Positions 53,887-64,000 of a stretch of DNA of 64,000 bases are shown here, piece by piece. A program made the position numbers and the translations under genes. The notes under the pieces are model-generated. The model searched no databases, had not been told where the DNA came from, and saw only the letters and a list, made by a program, of their open reading frames with translations. The stretch's first letter is position 1. Every line of letters begins with the position of its first letter. Source of the stretch: Rutstroemia sp. NJR-2017a BVV2 (lineage: Eukaryota; Ascomycota; Leotiomycetes; Helotiales; Rutstroemiaceae); assembly GCA_002946415.1 (NCBI GenBank), contig NJPS01000046.1:2108001-2172000 (forward strand), read 5' to 3'.

Positions 53887-54681
53887 ATGAACTCATCAAT
53901 TGATCTTTGTCTAGTCCCAGCAGGACCTTCTCCGAATGGGCATAGTAACTTCCACAACCCTACCTCGTTGGCGCCAGCCTTAATGGGTGTTTTAGGAGTC
54001 ATGGTGGCATGGGAATCCTGTTCACCGGTATTAGGTTTTACACAAATATTCGGGATCTGGACTTGGCCGACTGTAAGCATCAATGGTTAACAGAGATGAT
54101 AATCTTCGAGCCAATTGAAAGATGGCCAGAAGAGGGGCCCATACCAGTATACATTTGACTGTTTCTAATCAACGCGCAATGGTACAGAATTTAACTTGAC
54201 CGCTCTCCTTATGTCTGTAGGCTGTAGCCATCTTGGGCATCGAAAGCACTCGTAAGTTCCCCCATACCATACGGTATAGACTTGTGCAATACCAATTGAT
54301 CACGTTGTCGTTTTCTAGAGCTAAAAGTTGCGCGTCATATTTGGGATGTCCCAGCGTGCTTTTTCGACAGTTTCTATGCAAGGGTAAGTACTCCAAAGCT
54401 GTCAAATGTGGGTGATATCTATTTATTCACATTAAGTATAGGGTATTTACATTCCGGCAGTCCTTCTTCAAGTTGGTTCCCTTTTTGCCAAAGGATCCAT
54501 CTTTCTTCTCTTTCGCCGCATCTTTCAGATACAAAAGCCGATGCGCAAGTATAATTGGTTGCACCAAGGACTCGAAATAGGATATCGTCTTATCCTAACT
54601 GATTTTTTGTTGAAATTTCCTATTTTGGATCTATTTGGAGGAGGAGGGGAAGAGTGTGGGGCTTTAGCCACCTCTTTTTAG
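53887..54681 (+). pseudogene. Fungal rhodopsin-like integral membrane protein, decayed
   Basis: Pieces of the fungal rhodopsin-domain membrane protein family in order. Exon 1 from 53887: LVPAGPSPNGHSNFHNPTSL then APALMGVLGVMVA; the expected next segment, MGILFTGIRFYTNIRDLDLAD, lies in the +1 frame, so there is a frameshift near 54005. Exon 2 (about 54221-54251): AVAILGIEST. Exon 3 (about 54319-54383): QLKVARHIWDVPACFFDSFY, with the family HIWDVP motif. Exon 4 from 54442: YIPAVLLQVGSLFAKGSIFL, LLFRRIFQIQKPMRKYNW, running to TAG at 54679-54681. Four C-terminal TMs are missing. Frameshift plus truncation means a probable pseudogene, although the frame at 53887 stays formally open through all joins. 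Confidence 0.6.
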
Positions 54682-55075
54682 TCTAGCTCCAGCTACTAGA
54701 GCCTGGTTCTGTCATATAAGGAGGTGCTCTCCCAACTTATTTAGAGAAATCACTGACTTTTTCACCACCTTTTTGACTTCCTACGTTGAAGTGATCCTTT
54801 CGTATACCTAGATCTCCTGCTGCACGTGCTATTAGGATGCACGTATTCTCACTTTGAGCCTCTTACAATATATATTAATAAAGCTATTGATAATAACTTT
54901 ATTATATTATGTCTAAAGAGAGAACATAATTCGATTTTTGGACTATTGTTTATATATAGAGTGATACTTCAATATTTCCTATGAAAGATTGTTTTCAAGA
55001 CTGGGTAATACAAACGATAATAATCCGAGATCCAAATTGAACAGCCCATCCCACTACCATAGTTCGCATCCATGC
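54682..55075. other. Convergent intergenic region
   Basis: About 390 bp, AT-rich near 54865-54960; contains the 3' end of the tyrosinase transcript. No gene. Confidence 0.45.
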
Positions 55076-56684
55076 CTAAGCATACACATAGCAAAACGGG
55101 CCATCCACCACACTCATCAAATCTTTCAGCATCCAAGTTTTCGTCGCCACATTCGAAATATTCACCACATCCGTCAACTTCTGCTGCGCCCCACCCCCAA
55201 ACATACTTGTCCCTCCACTAATCACCTGCATGCGATTCTGCAAATCCTGAATCTGCCAGACATACCATACTCGATCGATCATACCGTGCAATAGCCAGAA
55301 CGCAGGGTCGTTTGGCGAGGTGTAGAAATCCCCTCCGGGGTCACTTCCGATGGTGAAATGCGCAGCACCGTGGACACCCTGGGGAGATCCAATCTGCATA
55401 GCGTCTTGGAACGGTCCGATGCTGTTGTGTGTAGTTATTAGAGAGGCGATTATGGATGTTGTGGCGTAGTTACTAGTGAGGTAGGGACCGAGATCGCGAC
55501 GGAGACAGCGGGGGTTGTCTCCAAAACCGTCGGAGCGGGGGTTTGGAGGGGGTGCAGGGTCTGCTAGTGGTGCTACGGGTCTGTAGGTTTGAGTTAGGAT
55601 GTTTGTAAGATCAGTTGATTCTCCTCAGCTTACCCTAAATGTACAGTCATACTGCATAGAATTGTTAGTACATTTCTATCTGGCAGAGCAGGTGTATAGA
55701 GTTTCAATACTTACTTGGCAAAAGGCCCAGTCTGGACACATCCACCGCCATTCTTCGTAACAAATGGTTAGCCATTGCCCACAAAGAATGTCTCTAGAGA
55801 AATAAGTCGAGTTTGGCGATCTTCATGGACATGTGGGATGGAGGTGAAACAAATGAAAGTAATGTTTGAAGTTCGAACACCACAAACACAACCCAAGGAA
55901 AAACTCATACACACATACCTGAGCTGGCCCAACAGAAGTAGCTTTATGACTTATCTTCTGCCCATTCCCACTCATACTTGTATCTGACCCATCAAATATC
56001 GGCGAAGCCTCTGGATTTGCCGCCCATCTCCCCCAATCCCAATACTTTTCATACCATCATCAGTCAGTTCTACTCTTTTACAAATCTCAAACAATACATA
56101 TAACACCCAAACTGATCCTACTGAGCTCACTTACAGGCTGCGTCCCATTATAGCCACATTCATTCCTTAGTGTCTGTTCATAAGTCCATGTAAAGTATCT
56201 ATGCCAACCAAGGAAGCTGCCCTATAGGAGATCAGTCAACCAATCTCAGCATAACAAGCAACTTTTTCATGAACGCTAGGGCAGAAAGGCTTACAGTCGA
56301 GTGAATATTTAACGTCTGCTGCATATGCGTAACGACAAAATCCTCGTAGCGATTATGCGCACCAGGAAATTTTCCCGCGGGGAGTTTAGATGGACTCGTC
56401 AGAAGACATTGGACGGCTGCGATGTAGGCTTTGCGTTCGGTAGGGGATAGATCGCCCCTGGATATGATGAGTATAACCACAAGTTTCAGAGATATATATA
56501 TGTCTTACCATTCTTTTCTAACCATCAACTTTCCACTAGTACACGTCGTTGATTTCGCAAGTTGTGCATCGAGAGCTGCTCGACCTTTTGTCTGTAGATC
56601 GCCTACGGCATCTGCGAATGTGGTTTGGATTTGGATGAAAGTGAGTATTAGAAGCTGGATTGTAGAGAGGAATAACATCATCAT
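55076..56684 (-). CDS. Secreted tyrosinase (type-3 copper)
   Basis: Copper enzyme oxidising monophenols and catechols to o-quinones. Seven exons: 56684-56509, 56457-56295, 56221-56135, 56044-55919, 55752-55715, 55651-55634, 55580-55076; total about 370 aa. A signal peptide is clear (MMMLFLSTIQLLILTFIQIQ then TTFA). CuA ligands: His in GAHNRYEDFVVTH and in FLGWHRYFTWTYEQTLRNEC. The middle motif YWDWGRWA follows, then GGGCVQTGPFA. CuB: TTHNSIG, GVHGAAHFTIG, GGDFYTSPNDPAFWLLHGMI then DRVWY. Exon 6 is only 18 nt (NMTVHLG region); without it the protein breaks, so short-exon-blind gene finders will miss it. Length fits the short secreted fungal tyrosinases lacking the long C-terminal lid. Divergent from an intradiol dioxygenase gene. 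Confidence 0.93.
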
Positions 56685-58169
56685 GATGATTGGTTGTCAA
56701 GCCCTGTAGAACTTGAGGATGTGATGTGATGGGATAGGATGAAAGATTGGATGTTTGAGTTAAGAGATCTCCAAGATACGGACGTGGAAAGCCAAGATAT
56801 AAGGGGATGAGAAAGTACCGGAAGAGATGGGTGAATGAGTCTCTCGGTAGGTAAGGTGTGAATTCTGTTGATAAGATTATCAGGCAAAAGGGGTTTATTC
56901 TCATCACTCCGTTTCATTTCATGCTACTGCCGGTTCTGCAATACATCGATGATTGGCATAAGAAGATTCGTCATCAGGAGGAGATGATGCAACAATCAAT
57001 GTCGTCTAAATTACATTTGAGTGAACAGAAGAATACAAATGAAGACTATCAAAAGACTCCAAATAGATGATATCCTATCTCCAATATCACAAATTAACCA
57101 CACGAAGGTATCCTTCTCATTCTAGACAGTATCTCACGTAAACTTTGCCTTCACACCGAGACTCAACATCAAGTCAGAAATTTCCTTCATGGCTCGTGAT
57201 AGGAAGCTCATCTATATCGCACAATCTGTATAGATAGCTCTACCCTCGCTCCTCCTGTAATATGCAGGAATTCAATCTCGAGCTCAATATTAATACATTC
57301 ATATTATGATAGTAATAAGAAGATATACCCTCCTTTTAAGTACGGCAGATCATGAAAGACGCCAACTCGAGCAGAGAGTACGGCGCAGTTACGTTGTACA
57401 CAGATTAATTAGCCGTCAAGGCTAATTATCGACGGATCAAATCCATCATTGGCCAAAAGGAGATATGATATGGGAAAATGAAGAATTGACTATATCATAT
57501 TATATTGTGAAGACGTATATACGGTGAGGAAATTTTTCTCATGATGCTGATTAGTAGATCCATTCAGGAATATATAGTGCCAAGACCAATACAACGTGCA
57601 ACTTATTCATGCACCCCGCATTTTTGTCTCTTTACGGCAAATAAACCGGATGCAGAAGTGGGCACCTCATTCATCGAGGAGAAGATTACCGTAACTGCAC
57701 CAAACGGGTTCAAGTGACTCCATATTGGGAATTGCCGCGTCCACTGATCATTCTTCAAAATGGTAAGCAGCGCCCCACGACGTTGCAATGGTGGGCGATG
57801 CAGAACTAGCCACGAAGTCACACTCAATGGAACGCAACGCTATATATGCTTCAGTGTTATGCATATTGACATGAACGGACACAAGTCAAGTCGGTCTTGA
57901 TTGATAATTGCCATCAATATCAATATACAGACTTCCCCGCATTTTGCCTTTAGGCTTCTGGAAGCAACATAGTGGGAAACATTAACCGGGCTGGAAGAAT
58001 GGACATAATGAATATAGAATGTCGGTAGTTATCTGCCAAGCATCATGTCTGGAATCATGACCCGGAAGTCCTGACTGGTACTTAATCATGCCTCTACGTC
58101 TCTATCAAGAGACAAACAGACAAACAGACAGAGATTCTTCCTTGGTTGGACTTATTGATCGGCTCCAAA
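56685..58169. promoter_or_regulatory. Divergent intergenic region between tyrosinase and dioxygenase genes
   Basis: About 1.5 kb separating two divergent start codons. ORFs inside have no domain. CAGACAAACAGACAAACAGA-like triplication lies just upstream of the dioxygenase (58114-58133). Promoter role is positional. Confidence 0.45.
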
Positions 58170-59381
58170 ATGGCTCCAATTTCCAAACTCCTTGCACTTG
58201 CAGTCTTCTTCTTTTCGTCAATCCTCGTATTGACAGTTGCGCATCCAGGGGAGACTCATGATAGAGTCGACATCCTGAAGGAGATGAGAGCACGTGGGAA
58301 GTGGGCCCTGCATCAGCGAGATACGATGAGCACTTGTCAGGACACAGAGGAAGCTCGTGAATCGAGAGAGCGTGCTGTTCAGCGACGGGCAGACACCGCT
58401 GAGAGGCTCCGACGAGAACGGGGAATTGAAGAAGGTAAAATACCCAGATGTGTTGCAGGAATTGATAAAAACTCAACATCCTAAGAAATCCATCTGGAAA
58501 AGGAGACTGACTAACGCATGTTTTTCATAGTGCCCTTCCTTCACCGTCGAACCCTTCAACAATTTAAGAATTGGGAGCAATCAACGCACAAAAAAAGCAG
58601 CAGCCTGAACTACAATTCCTCAACACCAGTATCCACACTCTTCGGCGCCACACCAAATTGTATCCTCACGCCTGACAACGCAAACGGTCCATACTTCGTC
58701 TTCGGCGAAAGAATCCGCTCCAATGTCACCGAGGGCCAACCAGGCATACCTTTACATCTCGAGCTCCGCTTCATAGACATCAATACCTGTCGACCCGCCT
58801 CCAATATCCTCGTTGATATATGGTCCTGTAATGCCACCGGTGTATACAGTGGCGTTAGTGCCGCTGGAGAAGGTGGTCTGAAGAGTACCTTTTTGCGAGG
58901 TGTTCAACAAACTAATGCCGATGGCGTCGTCAACTTCGACACTATATTTCCCGGTCACTATTCCGGTCGCGCAACACACGAGCATATCATTACGCATACT
59001 GGTGCCACGCTCAATGCAAACGGTACATATTCCGGTGGACACGTCTCCCATCTCTCACAGCTATTCTTCGACACACCGCTCGTCAACGCAGTAGAAGCAA
59101 CTGCCCCCTACAATACCAATAGAATACCGCGTACTTCGAACGATGCTGACTTATTTACTGGATATTCTGCAACTGCCGCTTATGATCCGTTTCCGGAATA
59201 TATAGTGCTTGGAGATCAATTGTCACATGGAATTTTCGCTTGGGCGGAGATTGGAATTAATTTGTCAAATAACTGGGATCAATATGCTTCCTGGGCGGCT
59301 TATTTGGCGGCGGATGGTGGACATGACAATCCCAACTTCAACATGGGAGTTGTAGGTACCCCACCCAATACTCATGGATAA
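58170..59381 (+). CDS. Secreted intradiol ring-cleavage dioxygenase
   Basis: Non-haem Fe(III) enzyme that cleaves catechols between the two hydroxyls. Exons 58170-58434 and 58531-59381 (96-nt intron with CTAAC branch, phase 1) give 371 aa. Start at 58170 (MAPISKLLALAVFFFSSILV) gives a clean signal peptide; an earlier in-frame TTG is ignored. A charged propeptide-like helix (about residues 60-88, rich in Arg/Glu) precedes the catalytic domain. Domain motifs: GPYFVFGERIRSNV, LVDIWSCNATGVYSG (first Tyr ligand), FDTIFPGHYSGRATHEHI (Tyr and two His ligands). The C-terminal part has DPFPEYIVLGDQLSHGIFAW and a short Asn/Gly-rich tail. Extracellular intradiol dioxygenases of ascomycetes act on lignin- or tannin-derived catechols. 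Divergent from the tyrosinase gene. Confidence 0.93.
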
Positions 59382-60062
59382 GTCGAGAGGCTGCATAACA
59401 AGTACTAGCAATGCAGTAACTTTTTTTTTCTTTTTGGAAGAAAAGAAAGCTTGAGTTGAGATGAAATGGATCTTGATATTTAGTATTTTGGACAATCTTT
59501 GAAAACTTCAGGTTTCTAGAAAATTTAGCAAATATTTATGTAGAATCTGCATTATCGAAAATTTCAAATATCTTCATGCTCCAGTGTTATACGAAATGCT
59601 ACAGTATATATACAGTGAGTCCTAGTACAGTCCTTCTTATCCCTTTAAGGATAGCAGCTGTTAGTAATACCGACATGAGGGAGTAGGTGAGATCAACAGT
59701 AAGACTAAAAGCACAAAAAAAATAAAAAATAAAATAAAAAATAAAAAAATAAACTTAAAGAGAAGCAATATTTAAAAAAGCAGCATAATCTATCTCAGTT
59801 GATCATGACCCTGGAAACGCAGTGATCGAGGGGCTACAGTACGTTTGGAAAATGTACACATCTAAACCTGGAAGTATACGACAATTCGACTTAGAAGCAG
59901 ATGATTGAAAATCATCTCATCTGGATTTTACTCTCGACCGCCGCATACGGCGGTCCGCATCATGGTATAGCAACCCAAAATTTCCGATATAACTCATATA
60001 TTTTCCACTTCTCTTCGTCGTCTCAGACTTATTATAACGTGTACTAGTAGATCTCGACACAA
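59382..60062. other. Intergenic region
   Basis: About 680 bp. A-rich low complexity (AAAATAAAAAATAAAATAAA) at 59716-59755. No gene. Confidence 0.5.
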
Positions 60063-60335
60063 ATGCCTAAACCAGAAATTTACTTCGGTACCGGTACTTT
60101 CGGGGTCAATTGGTCTGAAGACCAGCTGGTCGAGCTCTTCACTGCTCTCAAATCGCACGAGATTAAACGAATTGACACCGTAGCCCGGTACCCTGCTGTG
60201 TCACCGGGGCTTGCGGAGAAGATCCTCGGCGAGGATGTGCTAGACAGCCTCAAGCAACAACCACATATAGGCAGTGCTGCACAGGATTTCACTTCAAACA
60301 TTGCTTGCCTCAGGACCTACCTAAGGTTGCCGTGA
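60063..60335 (+). pseudogene. Aldo-keto reductase, 5' fragment
   Basis: The N-terminus is unmistakable AKR (AflB1/aldehyde reductase type): PKPEIYFGTGTFGVNW, then ALKSHEIKRIDTVARYP with the catalytic Asp, then SPGLAEKILGEDVLD. About 75 good residues are followed by divergent sequence and a stop; the barrel continuation (Tyr, Lys, His catalytic residues, NADPH site) is absent from the next kilobase. Normal length is about 330 aa, so this is a truncated remnant, unless a missed intron leads elsewhere. Confidence 0.65.
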
Positions 60336-61222
60336 GTAGGAGTGGCGAACCCCGTTGGTCATTGCGGAAAGGGTACACCGGTACTAGACGTCCTATAGTC
60401 GACACTATACTATATTTCTCAGCCACATGATGGGGAATGGGAAATAAACCTCACGATTCTGAAGCCAGACAAAAATCTTTCCGACATAGAGCCAAATAAG
60501 GGGCTTGATCGCAAAAACATCAGCATAACTGGACTGAACTTCCGACTCTCACAATTGCTCTCACCTTTGATAACTCAATTGCACATTTTGAGACAACGAG
60601 CGTGGACGCCGATGGTGAAAATATCGCTACCGGCCCTGTATGCACTGCCGTAGAATTGCAAGGGATTCAGCTGGTGATTCATGCCATGGGTCGTTTGAAA
60701 GCAGTGAGGATGTAAGCCAGTGCAACTCACTACCACCAGGCGTCCTGGATACGGAGTGGACGAATTCGGTGATACTCCAAGGTATTTCCATATCACAACA
60801 TCGACTCCAACCGGCGTTCTTCGATTTCTCGAACCGGAATCAATCGGTACGTATTAAAGTGATGCATGTCGGAGGAGCGAATCCACATTCTAACTTGAAC
60901 ACTGCAGAGGTCGACCTGGACGGTGTTGGGATGAGTCGGTTGATATAAATTAGGAGAATAATTCTGCTCTTGTTCCACCAATGTCGACCCATTCCTCTCT
61001 GATATGTCAAACCTCAGTGTCTAGTCAGTTGGCGGCAGGAAGTTGCAAGTGCGCTGATTGGCTCTGTGTTGCCATATCCACAGACGGCAACCCTCATCTC
61101 TTGTCAGCCAAGATCTGAGAGACGTATGAGTCTCAGCTGGCAGTCTTCAAATTCGACGTATGACGAGTGATTCTTCGTGAAGATCGCCTCTTCTCACCTC
61201 ATCCACTTTACTTTCTACCGCT
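60336..61222. other. Region between two decayed genes
   Basis: About 890 bp. ORFs on both strands (for example 60640-60948) have no domain. It may include decayed remains of the AKR or methyltransferase genes, but nothing can be aligned by eye. Confidence 0.4.
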
Positions 61223-61858
61223 TTATGCACAACTTTGATACTCCATCCTGGCGGCCACTCTCTTCTTAAAAGCTCCTGCGTAAATATGACGCTCTGTTGT
61301 AACCCCTCTTCGGACACGCAGTCCACCTTTAGTATTGGCGTCCATCGAATGCAGATTCACTTTGATAAATGGTATCATTCTGATTAGATATTGGATATCT
61401 AGTGACACTGTGCCCCCCATGATGATAGACACCAGCTTTGTTACCATCAACAGCGAGTGTTTTGGTGATGTTAGTAGATGTATACTGATCTTCCCCGTCT
61501 CTTGAATGAGCTTCATTGAAGCAAGATACCTCAAGATACGGCCAAGTAAAGTAGGTGCAGCACCCGTCTCTTTTGAGAGTTCTTCTACTGTCAAAGGGCT
61601 CTCACTAGAAGCCAAAAGCTCGAAGACCTTCAGGTCCTCACCTACTCGAATCATGAAAATTTCCAGTTGCTAAGATCCGATGTTAGTATGTGAGTTGAAT
61701 CTATACAATAGAGTTACACGGTAGATTAGTCGCTGCATAGTATCGTCGCTTGACTCGAGAGAATAAGTCAGTTCGCGAAGCTGATCGATCAACTGCCGGC
61801 CGGTACTCTCATCCGCTTTCTCAGCTAGTTGCTTGACTTGTGGAATAAGAGCATCCAC
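61223..61858 (-). pseudogene. SAM-dependent O-methyltransferase, truncated and frameshifted
   Basis: Reads as the N-terminal dimerisation/winged-helix part of a fungal O-methyltransferase: DALIPQVKQLAEKADESTGR, QLIDQLRELTYSLESSDDTM, a 48-nt intron (GTAACT..TCTTAG, about 61717-61670), then IRVGEDLKVFELLASSESPL, TVEELSKETGAAPTLLGRIL. Broken in several ways: the start position reads GTG where ATG is expected (61858); a one-base loss near 61488 shifts the frame, after which TNITKTLAVDG and KAGVYH are found in another frame; a stop follows; and the SAM-binding catalytic domain is missing. Normal length is about 400 aa. With the AKR fragment it suggests the remains of an old metabolite cluster. Confidence 0.78.
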
Positions 61859-62260
61859 ATTGATTCGAAATATTTGTGTAAATCGGAAGTCCTGATATCG
61901 ATTCGGCTTGGTGCAACCGTGTAAGAAACAAAACCTGAAGGCTATTTGCGCTCAAATAAGCTTGCTCGAAGATATATCTAGCGGGATAACCAACGTCGCT
62001 AATTCGACAAAGACGATGCTGATGAGTCAATCGTAGTTATATAGGCAAAAAGTAGTAGTAAGTGCTAGGTCAAACGCAAAACTGTTAGAGGAAAAGAACA
62101 ACTTGTGTTGAAAATCTGCCTTGAGGGGCCCGGGAACAGAGCGAGAAATGCCTGGTGAAGTTGTAGATGCCGTATTTAGATGCTTTTGGGCGTTTGTAAC
62201 GTAAGGGGATCGCACGATGCATATGCATGGGTATGGATAGAGTAAGAATTGATATTTGGA
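61859..62260. other. Intergenic region
   Basis: About 400 bp with no supported gene. Confidence 0.4.
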
Positions 62261-62413
62261 CTTGAGACTAAATAAGTGTACCCCTAGCACTCCACTTCTA
62301 GCACTTTATGCTCCACAAATAGGGCAATCCTGACATTTCTATGGGCTTAACGCCTTGGCTGCGGCTAACTTACCAACCCTTAAGGGGTACATTTATTTAT
62401 TCTTAGGCCCAAG
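62261..62413. mobile_element. MITE (copy 2 of the CCCCTAGCAC family)
   Basis: 153 bp. Left end CTTGAGACTAAATAAGTGTA then CCCCTAGCACT; right end reverse complement CTTGGGCCTAAGAATAAATA then AATGTACCCCTTAAGG. Homologous along its length to 13516-13683 and better preserved at the right end. TA follows the right end, GA precedes the left, so a TA duplication is imperfect. Non-coding. Confidence 0.8.
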
Positions 62414-63048
62414 TATATCACTTTAATGTCTACAAAACCAAACCAACAGCTACGCCGCAGCTCGATAGCATTCCAACAATTGGAACACAACCAGCCAGCG
62501 CTTTCAATACGATTTCAGACCGCAACTCGGCAAGCTTTGTCGGCAGATTTTGACATGCAAAAAAATACTTCGATTAATCATTGGATGGCATTTCTTCTTT
62601 TATACGAGTGGAACCGACGAATATGTTGATCTCCGCAAAATGGTATCGGGGAGGACCTAGTCCGGTAATCCGTGAAACAAGGGTGGTGAACAACAAAATC
62701 ACATAATGATATTAGAAGTGAGATAACATTCAAGAGGAGTATATTGAAGTCGAGGCTTGGCGTAAAAGGAGCACTCACTTCTCCACCCAGACAACATTTT
62801 TGGTTCCCGAGTAGAATTGTGGAACAGTAGGAACAGTTACCGAAGATATGGTACCCAATCACGCCAATTACATGATGGATGAATGCCGGTAAAAAAATGT
62901 GCTTATGCGGGGCAATGTAAACGGAGGTTGGCGGGCGTGTCTTCACGGTAGTGGGGGTTGAATTTTACGATTCACGAATTTTTTCTTAGTTCCCACCTAG
63001 ACTCATTGAAGAGGGCTTCAAGACATTCTCGAGCTGAGCCGAGGGAAA
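62414..63048. other. Intergenic region with promoter of the GNAT gene
   Basis: About 630 bp. ORFs on both strands lack domains. The last 100 bp form the leader of the acetyltransferase. Confidence 0.45.
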
Positions 63049-63845
63049 ATGGCGCCCATCATTAAAGAAGTTGCCACAGAGGCCGAATTCAGCGCTGTAG
63101 TTGACTGTTTCTGGGAGGCCAACTACAATCCTTACCAGCCCATCATGAACGTCTTATTCCCCGTACATGAGGCCACCGACGAGGGATATGCCCGCGGTCT
63201 TGCAGAGGCAAAAACCAGACTGTGGGCAATCCATCAGAACGACCCTTCGAGCCACTGGGTCTACGTGACTGATGCTTCGGACGGCAAAGGCGAGGTCTAC
63301 AGTGGTGCTCACTGGAACTTCCATCAGGTTTCTCCTTACAAAGAGAACGCTCCGGAGTTGGTTGCATCCTGGTATCCTGAGGGCGAGGGCCGCAAATTCG
63401 CGAGTAGAGTCTTGAACCAGGTGTATGCGCGACGTCAGAGGTTGTGGAGGCCACATTGTCGTACGAGTCCAATCCCGCCACAAGCAAGACGAGACCTCCA
63501 GGCTAATAGATGCTAGAGCTAGATTATATGTTTACGTACTCACATCAACGCGGTAAAGGCTATGGGGGTATGGTGATGCAATGGGGTATGGAGAGAGCTG
63601 ATAAGTTGGGCCTAGAAGTGGTTGTGGAGGCAAGTCAGTATGGAGTGGACCTATATCACAAGTTTGGACTGAGATCTATTGAAAAGGTTGCGATTGATAT
63701 GCACATCGATAAACCAAGCAATACGTGGAGAAGACTCGAGTCAGATCTCCGTGATTTCTCGTTTTGGTGGATGTGGAAACCCCACCGTGGTGTTTACGAA
63801 GCTGGAGAAACGCCTTTGCCGTGGGTTTCGAAACGAGGCGTATAA
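63049..63845 (+). CDS. GNAT-family N-acetyltransferase
   Basis: Transfers acetyl from acetyl-CoA to an amine; substrate unknown. Exons 63049-63460 and 63517-63845 (56-nt intron GTACGA..GCTAG, phase 1) give 246 aa. Without the intron the first ORF ends early and the second lacks a start. N-terminus IKEVATEAEFSAVVDCFWEA is the usual fungal GNAT beginning. After the splice LDYMFTYSHQRGKGYGGMVM contains the Q/R-x-x-G-x-G/A acetyl-CoA loop (QRGKGYGG), followed by EVVVEASQYGVDLYHKFGLR. The C-terminal WWMWKPH is typical of this subfamily. The acceptor was chosen at 63516 because it alone keeps the LDYMFT frame; it is slightly unusual. Cytosolic, no signal. Confidence 0.86.
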
Positions 63846-64000
63846 GTACCTAACGATGTAGATCGGATCCCCAATGTCTCTTTTAGTATTTTAAATTGTA
63901 TCTTACGTCTTCTTCTTGGCAGTCGGGATTGCAGAGCATTAAGTGTTCCTCCAAAATGCGTTGTTCAACTTGAATTTGCAGTCTTGTAGAAGTAGAAACT

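Noticed and set aside
12551..64000. tRNA genes or other structured RNAs
   Set aside because: I looked for T-loop-like GTTCGA phrases with matching acceptor stems and found none convincing; a covariance-model scan would be decisive.

Overview
The window is nuclear DNA of a filamentous ascomycete. Genes are split by many short GT..AG introns (about 46-90 nt, with CTAAC-like branch points), and families typical of Pezizomycotina are present: a multimodular NRPS, a DHA14-type MFS pump, a Zn2Cys6/AflR-like regulator, a NACHT/ankyrin NLR with a SesB-type hydrolase, a CSC1-like channel and an HVA1-type TUDOR protein. Gene content would suit the Leotiomycetes, but that is only an impression. All gene models were assembled by eye from splice signals and reading frames.

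Region 1 (1-12550) is the right end of a secondary-metabolite cluster. An NRPS running off the left edge starts with a free-standing carrier domain (T0-C-A...). It is divergently transcribed from a 2-isopropylmalate-synthase paralogue, followed by an acyl-AMP/CoA ligase, a 14-TM MFS exporter and a convergent Zn2Cys6 regulator. The set resembles echinocandin-type logic: a ligase loads an acyl starter on T0, and an IPMS-like enzyme supplies a chain-extended amino acid or acts as a spare copy. Region 2 (12551-33666) is mostly conserved housekeeping sequence: a hypothetical protein, the TUDOR protein, a CSC1/OSCA-like channel and an NCS1 permease. It is separated by long, low-complexity, partly purine-rich intergenic DNA, MITEs and a decayed secreted-protein gene.

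Region 3 (33667-52478) is repeat-rich accessory DNA. It holds a C2H2 zinc-finger gene beside a dispersed GCAGGGCCATGATTTT motif, a small one-TM protein gene, two hAT-like non-autonomous elements, and a 5.2 kb NLR gene (SesB hydrolase - short NACHT - full NACHT - near-identical ankyrin repeats). It also holds a dead 1263-bp Tc1/mariner element with TA target duplication and degenerate tandem-repeat blocks.

Region 4 (52479-64000) looks like a catabolic or old metabolite neighbourhood. It contains a SnoaL-like protein, a decayed rhodopsin-like membrane protein, a secreted tyrosinase facing a secreted intradiol dioxygenase (phenol to catechol to ring cleavage), broken aldo-keto reductase and O-methyltransferase remnants, another MITE and a GNAT acetyltransferase.
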